A stretch of 64,000 nt of DNA from Brachionus manjavacas. Taxonomy: Eukaryota; Rotifera; Eurotatoria; Ploima; Brachionidae. Shown here in pieces: positions 27,201-37,700 of the stretch. Positions within the stretch are counted from its first letter, which is position 1. Each line of letters starts with the position of its first letter. The notes beneath the pieces are model-generated. The model saw nothing but the letters and a program-made list of their open reading frames with translations, was not told the DNA's origin and did not search any database. The position numbers and the translations under genes are program-made. Where the stretch lies: positions 2,981,501-3,045,500 of the forward strand of contig JAHQIY010000007.1 in assembly GCA_019054805.1 (NCBI GenBank), read 5' to 3'.

Positions 27201-29016
27201 TTTTATTAAGTGATCGTTTAAGTAATGTAAGAGATCGATTAATAATACCCCAATAAAATTCATTCAATGTTAATAGCTTACGTTTATACTGCAGCCCATT
27301 ATTGAATTATTCTTAAAGCTTTTATGGATTACATTCCATAATTTTGATCTTTCGCCATAAGAAAGTTTTTTAAGATCAATCTGTTCTTGAACACCACCAG
27401 TCATGTCTACTAAAGCATCATATGTTTGACCGGCATCCAAGCTTTCATAAGATCCATAGAGCCTAAATCAGCTGTTATCTTTTAATTTCATTGAATATAA
27501 GAAATTTACTTTGCATAAGCTTTTTCCTTAATTATTAAAAAAATTAAAGAGTCGTTTTTTTAAATTTATAATTTATTACTAGAAGTGATGACCAATATTC
27601 ATTAGGCTCATCTCTGTTGGAGCTGAATACCAACTTTCCATCTGGCCAAAACGGAAGTCGGTCATCAATAACTACATCTACCCATTCGCCGTAAAGCCAA
27701 AATCTAAAATGAAATATTCCAGCGTAGCCTTCACCAAATCCCTGATCATCTGGAACCACTTTGGCAAATAGCTTTGGACACTGCATTATTCCAACGCATC
27801 CTGCTATAAACCAACAATTTCCTAAATAACCTTGATCCATGTCGCATCGACCAAATCCAGCGGAAACAAATTCAGCATCGGGATTTGCTTCTTTTGGTCT
27901 TAGCCACATAACTCCTTTAATTTTAAATTACTTTTTTTTTTAAGATTAAATTTATCATTATTTAAATTCTACCTTGTGGAGGCATTTGGGTAAAAAACAA
28001 TGATCTTCTATTGGCAGGAAACAAGGGATCCTCGAATAAATTGAATTCATTATGCTGGAATTTGAGTTCCTCAAATACTTGATCCTTAAAAGGTCTAATC
28101 ACATCCTTGAAAACATTTAAGAATTCAAAATTTCAAAATCAATATTCAATTAAATTTTATTTTTAGCAGTTATACTAAGTTATTTATTCTGGTCTTATCA
28201 GTCCTTAAATTTTTCATGGGTCTGTACAATTTTTGTGGATCATCACTAGTATCGAATGACCGATAAAGATTAAACTCAGGATTCTCAACCTTATAATAAA
28301 ATTAGCAAAAACATTAAATTACTTTTTTAAAAACTAACTACGTTTTGTTGCGAGTTTTTAGAACCAAAAATATCAGGTGGTCCACTGTAAAATTGAGTTG
28401 GCTGAAAGTTTGGGTTCGCAGAAATGTGAGCTGGTAGATAGCCTGAATTGGAAGGAGGCACGTTTGACGTTTGATATCCGGACTGATTTGAATAATTTGA
28501 TAAAGAATTGGGCTGAAATAAAGGAAATCCAGGCTCGTTAGGGTGGCCGAAATTATAAGTTGGAAAATTTGGATATGATTGTTGTCCTGAGTAAATTGCT
28601 TGTCTAGGAGGAAAACCTGAATTCCGGAAATAATCTTGGTTTTCAGGATAGCCTGATTGTGGCGAATTATCAGATTGATTTGAATAAATAGGATCATTGA
28701 ATCCAACCGAACCTGACTGAGAAGGAAACTAAACAAAATATATTCAAAAAGAAGTGGTTAAATTTGAAAGAAAATTACGTTTAGATAGGGTTGCTGAGAT
28801 TGGAAGCCTGGCTGACCGGATTGGTAAACTGGAAAGCCTGATTGTGGTGGATATTCAGATTGATTTGGATACATCGGAACATTGTTCGTTGGATCATTGA
28901 AGCCAATTGAACCCGACTAAAAAGTAAATTAAAATAATAAATTTAAAAGAGATAATTACTTTTGGATAGGGTGACTGAGATGAAAAGTTTCCTTGATTCG
29001 GATATTTTGGATACAT
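24233..29016 (-). CDS. Calpain copy A: calcium-dependent-type cysteine protease with Tyr/Pro/Gln-rich N-terminus, no penta-EF hand
   Basis: Intracellular papain-like protease of the calpain family. Exons in coding order: 29016-28960, 28916-28779, 28728-28342, 28289-28176, 28105-27973, 27914-27580, 27526-27510, 27462-27282, 25662-25611, 25556-25505, 25451-25398, 25343-25081, 25020-24618, 24560-24233. They sum to 2,514 nt: 837 codons and a stop, all phases consistent. Residues 1-194 are low-complexity Y/P/Q/N/G/S (MYPKYPNQ, SGSIGFNDP, QSGYPENQ). Residues about 250-515 form the protease core: LFEDPLFPANRRSLF, then Cys ~310 in QGYLGNCWF, His ~472 in VRGHAYTL and Asn ~492 in IRNPWGNEVEW, so the triad is complete. 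A C2-like domain III follows (~515-725, with [10 protein letters not shown] and [13 protein letters not shown]). The last ~110 residues are a unique Lys/Asp-rich tail. There is no EF-hand domain, so this is a non-classical calpain. The intron at 25663-27281 holds a Mutator-like insertion. Confidence 0.93.
26268..26675 (-). pseudogene. C-terminal remnant of a MULE transposase: SWIM zinc finger plus AT-hooks
   Basis: The open frame begins just after a TGA and ends at a TAA at 26268. It starts with CYCPSFFKDHICKH, which fits the SWIM pattern CxC-x8-CxH. This is followed by IPIEAKQVVIGQKPRRGRP and, at the end, KRGRGRPRKN; the two GRP cores are AT-hook-like. Animal MULE transposases typically end in a SWIM finger followed by a GQKxxRGRP-type tail. 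The catalytic DDE region is absent. The first ATG in the frame, at 26603, lies after the zinc finger, so an ATG-started product would contain only the basic AT-hook part. Confidence 0.75.
26990..27190 (+). mobile_element. Solo 3' tail of a LINE (or SINE sharing it), inside the MULE
   Basis: A T-rich lead-in ends in ctgaaggagctttagctcgg, then tacagaaaacaaataaataa. The same end recurs at 47,762-47,935 and at the 3' end of the Jockey-like LINE near 38,840-38,880. The core gagct-tt-agctc can form a short stem-loop next to the A-rich tail, as expected for a reverse-transcriptase recognition end. It lies within the MULE, so it inserted after the MULE arose or was carried by it. Confidence 0.65.
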
Positions 29017-30680
29017 TTAATTTTCTATCTAAATTTAAAAATAATCTCTAATTTTTTTTTAATTTATCTCTAACATAAAAGCATTTAATTCCTGTTTTAA
29101 AGATAAAAAATTTTATTGAAGTGATAAAACATTGACAAATTTTTTGATAATTATTTTTTTAGTGAATAATCTTTAAGATCTAGATGAGAGTTGAGCAAGA
29201 GATGCTAAATTAAAAAATGACCACCCTCTGCATTTTCTTAAATTGTATTAAATGTTAAAAATTATTGTTTACGATAGTTTTTTTAAATAATTAATTTAAA
29301 TTTGACAGTACTTCGGATTTTGTTAATTTTCAAGTCAGAAAATAAACAAAAAATGAGGCTAATTGTCACTCAGCCTGATTGCTGATGTCCAGGAGAAAAA
29401 TTAATTTAAAGATTTTTTGACAGTTTTTGAAAATTTTATTAGACAAAAGCTGGTAAATTTTTTTTTACTTTAATCTTAAAATACTCCGCTGTATTCCATG
29501 ACCAAACCGAGAAACTATCTTAAGAAATGACATTCAGAATTTTGTAGCAAAAAGAAAATAAATAAACACATTTTTTGTGTGTCAATCAAGCGAAAAACAA
29601 ATTTTTGAATTTTTTTTGTACTTAACAACACACTCAAAACACTCAAGTACGAAAAAAGAATTTCAAGTAAGTGATAGCCCAGTAGAAAAAGCGGAATTAA
29701 TTAGAATTTAAAAAGAGAAGCTTGATACTGATTGATTCTGAAAAATGTTCACAAAGTTCAGGTCTCCTCTAACTATGAATTGGCAATTTTTTTAAAGTTA
29801 ATTAACCATGCAATGAATTTTTATTTCATTGAGTAAAAAAACTTCAGGGTATTTTTTCAATAAGAACTATTCTAGAACTTGATCACTTACTATTCAAATG
29901 ATTAAAGTTCGAATAGAATAGAATAACAACTAACCTGTTATGCTTAGAAGATTTTTATATTCAAATCGGTGACATAATGTTTGAAATAAAAAAATTAGCA
30001 AAAATCTCCACCCAATTTGATTATGGATCTTATTCAGACTTCAATTTTTCGATTTAGACATATGACGAAACTTCTCGCCGAAATTTGAATCAAGGGAAAT
30101 CCTGGAGTTTTCGTTTCAAAAAGAATCTCAGTTCCTAAAGTTATCTTTAATTTAAAATCGACTCTATGACTTAAATAGGAGGTATATTAGAGAATAAAGT
30201 CTATTATTATTAATCTTTATTTTGGCTTAAATAAATGTGAAAAACATAAATTTAAAAATTAGTAGAGTTAACATAAATTATTATTTAAGATTTTTTTGTT
30301 TATGTAAATCGAATCCATAGAAATAACTTAACTTTATTAATAAACAGACTTGTTTTTAAGTCACAGTTTTAAGTCTAAGTCACAAAAATTTAAGTCAAAG
30401 TTATGACTTGACTTAAATAATATTAAATAATATTTTGTAAATTAATATATTACTGCTAATTAAAAGTAGATAATTCGTCAGTTTTTCTAGTGTCAATTTA
30501 AATAAATACCTTTAATGTAAAAAAAATATGAAAAAATATAATAAAAATTTTTAATGAGAAAAGTTTTTCTCCTTTATTTTTGCAGTGTTTTAGACATATT
30601 GAGTATAGCTTTTATTGTAGTTCCTTAACTTATCGTTCGATTTTTGGACTAATGGACAATTTACTGTTATTAACTTTGTT
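29017..30680. other. Region upstream of calpain A, nothing recognised
   Basis: About 1.7 kb of AT-rich sequence. It should contain the promoter of calpain A, but I cannot point to a specific element. No long coding frame is present. Confidence 0.5.
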
Positions 30681-30682
30681 TA

Positions 30683-31620
30683 ACCCCTTCAATTATTTCA
30701 ATTATTCAACTTTTAAAGTTATTCAACTTTCTTAAACTTTTTCAATTTTTATCAATATAAAAACCCCTTCAATTATTTCAATTATTCAACTGTTACAGTA
30801 ATTCAATTTTTTCAATTATTCTTTTATTCAACTTTTAAATTTTATAACTTATTCAACTTATCAATTTTCCAATTCTTATTAATAGTTCAACTGTTCCCGT
30901 TTCGCTTCAATGAATTCGATAATTAATTTTAAAATTTTAAAATAAATTTTATTTATTAAAAGCTGTATTCTTTTCCAAACTTAAGCATCTTTTTTCATTT
31001 AATCCTTGAAATAAACAAATAAAAAATAAAATAAAGTGGATTTTTGTAAAATGTTTTACTGAGTGTTTATACAAAATCAATCACTAAACAATTAATTATA
31101 ATAAAGCATTAATTAAGAAAAAAACCTCACTCTTTTTGCTGAACCGAAATCCCTAAACCAGGGCTTCGCCCCGGACCCCTTTGATTTTATCTTAAGAAAG
31201 TTATACATTTATCTTAAATATTGTTAAAATATATCTAATTTTAAAATAAACCCGTCTGGCGATGTTTTACGCATAGTCAATTTAGGGTTTATTTTAAAAA
31301 TAGGGATCTTTAACGTACAATTTATATTGTTTTAAAAATTTATGTTAGTATACTGGGTTATTTTGATTGTTTCTACAGAATATTAGAAAAGTTGAAGAAA
31401 GTTGAAGAAAGTCGAAAAACTTTAATAGTTGAATAATTGACATAATTGAAGGGTTCTTATATTGATAAAAATTTAAAAAGTTGAAGAAAGTTGAAGAAAG
31501 TTGAATAATTGAAATAATTGAAGGGTTTTTTTACGGATAAGAATTGAGATAGATGAAAAAAGTTGAAGAAAGTTGTACATTTGGAATAGTTGAATAATTG
31601 AAATAATTGAGAAAATTGTT
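30683..31620. repeat. Large foldback array with repeated units in inverted orientation
   Basis: The left arm holds two units of about 80 bp beginning accccttcaattatttcaat and followed by attcaac motifs and tttttatcaatataa. The right arm holds matching units of about 73 bp in reverse orientation (attgaaataattgaagggtt, ttatattgataaaaattt). Between the arms, near 31,156-31,180, is an unusually GC-rich stretch with a gggcttcgcccc hairpin. The whole looks like a foldback-type DNA element whose arms are built from tandem repeats. No coding capacity was seen. Confidence 0.7.
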
Positions 31621-32649
31621 AAATCCAAATTGGCCCAAAGTTGAAAAAACATTTTTCAAATTTGAATAATTTTTCAAATTGCCCATGAATGGATTATTGC
31701 GCAATTAACTACCAAAGATGGCTTCGGAGTAAGTAAATTGTTGGTTGAATATGAAATAATCTCTATTATGTCTATTTTGAGAGCCTGAAATATAAAATTA
31801 TGACAAGTCATTTTTTTTACAGCAATTACGAATAGAATAGAATTTTTTTCTTCTATCGCATGAGTCAATTAAGAACCTTATAACCATTCCATATCAATTT
31901 GTATATAAATTCGGTTTATAGCAATTCAATTTAAAATAAAAAATAATTTTTATAAAACAGAAATTTAATATTAACTTTGGAACCTACCATCTTCTTCTAC
32001 TTGATATATTAGGCTGATAGTAGTCAGCAATATCGCACTCGATTAGATGAATTGAACATTACATTTAATTTGGATCTTCTGGGATACCATCATTTTGTCC
32101 ACAACAAATGAAAAGCTCGTCAAGTGAAATAATGTTCTGAACTGTCTCTCTTTTCAGTACTTTCTGGAATGTCTGGATTTGTAAAACTTTGGGAAAAGAT
32201 AGTATTTTTTTTTCAAATAGTCGTTTTTGAATGCAATCTGGACTCGTCACTTTTCGTTTTTGCTTCTGAATGGCTTTTAGTTTTTTTTTCTTATAGCTTA
32301 TTTTTTCTAAAGAAAAGCTACGAGCAGGGCTTCTTCAAACAGTTATATGATATTAAAGTCTTTAAATAAACAAAATTAAGACTAAATAAACACAAAAAAT
32401 AGAAGCTTTAAATTGAAATCGAAGTCAAAATTTAAGATAAAAAATCAATAATTAAAAATCAATTTTAAGTATTGAAAAGATTGTAAATAACTAAGTATCA
32501 TCCAAATAAAAGTCGATATTGTCACAACAATGAAAAAGTAAAAAAAAAATCAAATAAATTTGAAAAATTTTTTTCTTTTAAATTAAATATTGAAATAAGA
32601 TTAAAATTATAATAAAAAGTTAAAATGAATGAAATCTATCTATTTCTTT

Positions 32650-33640
32650 CGTTCTTTAAGGCCTGACGCTACCACTCCCGAAGCTCTCGGCGACGTCTCT
32701 CTCGCTTTATGAACTGCTCTCACTGTTTTTGCTTGGTTCTTCAACCTCATCTGCTTTTTGCTTTTAGTTGTCAAACGAGCTTGAATTAGTCTCATTGTGC
32801 CAAGCAGAGCGATCTGTGAAGAGAATTTGATGTTCCCTTCTTTTATTTCAGCATCGTCGTTTGACTCTATGAAAAAGTCTGCTTCAGACCCACAATCTAT
32901 TCGTTTTTTATGGTTTTCAATTTGATCATTTGAATTTAAGCTTGTGTCATTTAAAGTAGGTTAGTAAAATTTGTTAGATTTTTCCCGTGACTGTCATGTT
33001 TTTATTTTTACTTGAGCTGAAATCGGCTTTCATAGAGGAAATCGTTGGCGCTTCATTTTGATTTGTATCATCCACTTCAATTTCCTTTATTTATCCGGAA
33101 ACTCATTTGCATCGACAGTACTTGTCATTTTAGCGAAGTTGCATTCGTTAGACAAGTGTCAAAAGTTCTGACAACTTTTTGGAACATTGACTTTTTATTT
33201 TGCCAGTTTCGTTGCATATTAGACAACTTGGTTTTTCACCTAATCTTGTAATTAAGATTCTAATTTGGCCTATTTCATTGATACCAGTTATTTGAGGCCA
33301 TTCTCTTTCTTTTGGGATTTTTAACTTTACCTTAAAGTTTCCAGTTTTTATTTGTTCATCTTCAAGCATCGGAGAGGAAAGATTATTGTACGCCACTTTT
33401 GTCAAACTTTCGATTTTCATTTTTTGTGCGTAGAAAATTTTCACTAATTCTGCTTTGCTAAAATCATGTGGCAACCAAAAAATTTCTTTTTTTGGTTGCC
33501 ACATGGTTTCGAAGTTGTTCTTGAAGGTTATATACGAATTTGATACATTGAAATGCTGACTAATGTATTCAATGTTTAAGAGGTTTAAGATGATAATTAA
33601 GATGATAATAAAACTGTAGATTAAAATTGAGGATTTGCCT
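32650..33640 (-). mobile_element. Jockey-like LINE fragment, ORF1 region (minus strand)
   Basis: Read on the minus strand, the segment encodes a nucleic-acid-binding ORF1 piece: FWLPHDFSKAELVKIFYAQK, then LKIPKEREWPQI, a zinc-knuckle-like CLICNETGKIKSQC (Lys at the usual His), and further down NDTSLNSNDQIENH and a basic end. The last part matches the ORF1 of the plus-strand LINE at 35.5 kb almost residue for residue, so the two are one family. It has in-frame stops, is truncated at its 5' side by the neighbouring LINE piece, and lacks ORF2. Confidence 0.6.
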
Positions 33641-34690
33641 CTGCAGTCGTCTTTTTTGATTTTGCTAAGGTATTTGACAAAGTTTCGCACCGAGCATTAA
33701 TAAAAAAAGTACAGACTTGCGGATTCAGCGATAAGATTATAAACTGGCTCTTCGATTTTTTTATTGCCAAGAAGCAGCGTGTTGTACTGGGCGAAAGTGT
33801 CTCAGAGTCGAGGAAAATCTTGAGCGGTGTCCCTCGAGGATCTGTACTTGGCTCTCTTCTTTTCGTTTTTTTTATAAACGACATACCAAACCGCAACAAG
33901 CTTAATCAAACTGTATACAGATGATACCAAACTTATAAAGATCATTAGAAACCGTCTTGATGTTAAACTGTTGCAAACATTGACAGGATTGCTAAATGGT
34001 CAGTTGACTGGCAACTGAAATTTAACGAAGACAAATGCAAATTTATGTTCTTCAAAAATTAAACTATTAAAGGAATTGATCTATCAATGAACAACTAATC
34101 AATTATCCAAACAAGCGTTGAGAAAGATCTTGGAATCTATCTAACAAATGAGCTGAAATGGACCCACTAAGTGACACAAGCAGCTTACAAATCTAACGTA
34201 GTTTTAGGTAAAATAAACCAGGCCTTCAAATGCTGGTCTGTGAGTACATTTAATCTGTTGTACGTACCATTTGTCAGACCACATCTTGAGTAGCAGCCTG
34301 CAGCCCCTATACCAAAAAAGACTCAAAAATACTCGAACAAGTTCAAAGAAGAGCTACAAAATTAGTTATTAGCTAAAAATCTAGACTATGAAGAACGACT
34401 CACAAGATTGGGACTAACCACCCTTAAGAAAAACATTAACGTGGAAACTTAATTGAAACCTTTAAAATAATGAACGGTCTAAGTAATCTGCGAATCAAAA
34501 TCATGTCATGCACTCTTATCTAATCTGGAAGAATCCGAGGACATCGAAGAAAGCTGACCAAACAATTGACAAGAATTAAAAATTAACATTTTTCAACCAA
34601 TTTTACAACTAAATCAGGCAGAATCACCTCAGAAAAAGGTATTTTACAAGCTTTTAAAGAAGCAAAAGAAGGCCTTATTTATTACAATAA
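33641..34690 (+). mobile_element. CR1-like LINE fragment, reverse transcriptase 3' half, degenerate
   Basis: It begins within the reverse transcriptase at FFDFAKVFDKV and continues with LSGVPRGSVLGSLLF, FFINDIPNRN, a YTDDTKL catalytic box and WSVDWQLKFNEDKC. The 3' portion (ERLTRLGLTTLKK) matches the 3' end of the better-kept CR1-like LINE at 53.2 kb (ERLASLNLTTLEE). The frame changes several times and carries many stops. Endonuclease and ORF1 are absent, as expected of a 5'-truncated insertion. Confidence 0.75.
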
Positions 34691-34756
34691 AATCTATAAA
34701 ATCTAGTGATTGGTTCATCGAAATTTTTGAAATTTTATACATATATACATTAGACC

Positions 34757-37700
34757 TTAATGATTACAAAACACTTTGTATAATGACCTGACCGTCTGCG
34801 ATCTGAATAAGAGTCTCAAAAATTGATTGAACATTGTGAATCGCTTGACCATTCTGATTAGCTTGAAGCAAATTGATAATGGATCAATTAAACTTTTTAT
34901 AAAAACAGTAACCACAACAAAGAGAAATATCTGGCTAATTTCATTCAGTGAAACATACAATTTCGCATCTCTAATTGGACATAAGAAATCAATAAATGAC
35001 AAACAATGTACAATTGAAGACGCACAATGTCCGGAAGCTACCTTCAAATCCTTTGCCTTTAAATTCGTTGGTCTAAAACCAAATTTTTCCGAAAAAAACC
35101 TTAAAAACTATCAACTTGGTGGAGCAAACTCAGATTGATGGCAATCCTGTAAACGTCTTCCAAATCGGCGAGACTCGTTATCTCTCCTGCAAGCAAACTG
35201 GTCAAAGTTTTTGACTGCCCGAGCAAAAATGCCGTTTGTTCCAAGTGTAATTGAGCTTGTCACTCATCAGACAAGTGTTCAATGGCTAAAATAATTTCTC
35301 AAAAAATATATATAGATTTAGATGACGAAGATGAGGAAAAATTTGAAAACAGAATTATAACAGAAATTAAAGTAGATGATACTAATCAAAATGAAGCGCC
35401 AACAATTTCCTCTTTGATAGCTAATTTCAGTTTAAGTAAATATGATAACATGGCAGTCATAGGAAAATCTAACAAATTTTACTAACCTGCATTAAATGAC
35501 ACAAGCTTAAATTCAAGTGATCAAAGTGAAAATCATAACAAACAAGCAAAGAACGACGAGAGTGTTCGAGAAGTAATGAGTGGTTCCGGAGCAGAAAATT
35601 CTATTGAGTTAAACGACGTTGCTTAAATAAAAGATGGGAACAGCAAAGACTCTTGATTACTCTGCCCGTACCCAATGAAACAAATTTAAGCTCGTTTTAC
35701 TAACAAAAGTAAAAGCAGATCTGGTAGCAAAACCAAGCAATAACACTAAGAAGAGTTAGAAAAATGGAGCAGGAGAAACGTCGCGGAAGGAATGCACAAG
35801 AAGATAAATAAATATATTTCAAGAACAAAACCTCTTAATAAAACAAGGTTAGTAATTACACCTTGGAATTGTTCTCATCTTCCCAGCAAGATCAGCCTCT
35901 TAAGAATTTTTTCGACTCAGTTTTCCCCAGAAATAGTATTACTTGATGAAATAAAAATTGATTCGAGTGAATCAAAGGTATTCTTAGGTTTTAATAATTA
36001 AAGATCAATAAGTAAACCACGCAATAAGCATGGTGGAGGAGTAGCAATTTTAGAAAAGGAAGAATTAGAGTTTGTCCAAGACTTTTCGTATGATGAATTT
36101 TCTTTTGAATTACTTTGTATCAAAGTAAATCCAGGAATAGATCAATTATTCATTTTCAGTTTATAAAATCCACCTAATTAACTTCTAAATTTTAATATAT
36201 TTGAAAAGATAAATAGGAATTGTAAAAATTATGTTCTCGGGGGTGAGTTAAACGCCAAAACAAAATAGGATGCAAAAGGAGAAAACCAAAAAGGAACAAT
36301 TTTATAAAGCATTATTAACGAGCTTAATTTCACAGTAATCAATAATAAGTGTCCAACCTTTAACATATTCAATAGGGAATATTTATAAATTCTTGATTTA
36401 TTCTTAGTCTCAACTTCATTTATTGATAAATTGCTGATTAATGGTACTAAATAATCAAGATATGACCAGTGATCATTTTCTAATTGAGGCATCCATAAAT
36501 TTTGACAACTCAGTTATCCCTAAAGCACAACCAAAGAAGTTTAATTATAAAAAAGCAAATTGGTTATTATTCCGTGAGATCCTAAAAGGTCAAAACTCAG
36601 GATTAAATTTAGCATCAATTGACAAACTAAATGAAGAAATTACCCAAAAATTATTTTCTGCAGCTCATAAAAGCATTTCATACCAAACAAATAGAATTTT
36701 CAAAACAAGTCTCAAAGAATATTTCAAAAACGCAAAAAAATAAGAAGAATATTTCAAAAAACTCGTTGTCAAAATACTAAGAAAATATTTAACCAAATGC
36801 CTTCAGAGTTAAGAAACAGTTTAAGAAATCTTGGAATCAAAACTGTTCTGATTTTATTAAAAAATTGGGAAAAAATCCGCTTTCAAGTAAACCTTTCTGG
36901 AAAAAAATGAATAAATTTCGATCAAAATAAGGATCTGGATTAAAACCTACCTTAATCTCTAATAATAACGAAATTAGAACTGATGAAGAAAAGACTACCT
37001 TCTTTGGTGAATTTCTCCAAAAAACTTTTAGTCCGAATAATTATCTAACTAATCCCCAAATGAAAGAGAAATAATTGATTATAATCTTGAGTTTTTTAAT
37101 AAGGAAAATCAATGCAAATTTGACGAGCCTGTTAGCACTAAAGAGATTACATCAGCGATAAAAAGGTTAAAAGAGAAAGCATCTTCAGGACTAGACCAAA
37201 TTCATAACCTTATGTTAAAAAATGTACCTCAAAATATTCTAAAAGACATTATGTCTCTTTTTAGTTTAAGTCAAATAGGAAGTAAAATACCGAATACATG
37301 GAAATCTGCTAACATTACTATGATACCTAAAAAGTAAAATTTAACACAAGACCCGGCTAACTACCGACCAATCAGTATAACAACGTTTCATCTACTCAAG
37401 ATTATATAGTTATTTAGAACAAACTCATTACTAATTTAGGAGCAATCAGGTTTTAGAAAAAATCGATGAACCGCTGATAATCTTTTCTTCCTTATTTAAA
37501 AAATTGTAGAATCATTTAATCGAAAGAAGAAAGTTTGTTCCCTATTTTTTGATATCTCCAAAGCTTTCGATAGGGTTTGGCATGATGGTCTTATTTACAA
37601 ATTAATAAAAATGAACCTTCCCTCTTACCTAATTCATTGGATTAATTCATTTTTAGACTCAAGATCATTTAAAGTAAATGTAAATGGTCACATGAGAGAT

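Larger units (their letters stand above)
26046..27251 (-). mobile_element. Mutator-like (MULE) DNA transposon, internally deleted, in an intron of calpain A
   Basis: The left end begins gggaggtatttaatcgatct. The right end, read on the minus strand, begins ggggtattattaatcgatct. Similarity continues for about 50 bp (attactta...cgatcact). The exact 9-bp sequence aataaaatt flanks both sides (26037-26045 and 27252-27260). Calpain B carries the same flanks joined with a single aataaaatt near 42,742, so the empty site is preserved. A 9-bp duplication, long terminal inverted repeats and a SWIM-type zinc finger coding remnant inside agree with the Mutator superfamily. Most of a transposase is missing at this length. 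Confidence 0.85.

Noticed and set aside
28338-28736. Minus-strand 132-codon frame starting MFSFLLSQ over calpain A exon 3
   Set aside because: The neighbouring frame gives the in-phase Tyr/Pro/Gln-rich sequence bounded by proper splice sites and repeating the exon 2 unit. The 132-codon frame is its shifted shadow.
33148-33690. 180-codon minus-strand frame as a host gene
   Set aside because: Its 3' portion is LINE ORF1 with a zinc knuckle, and its first ~15 codons are antisense to a LINE reverse transcriptase. It is not a host gene.
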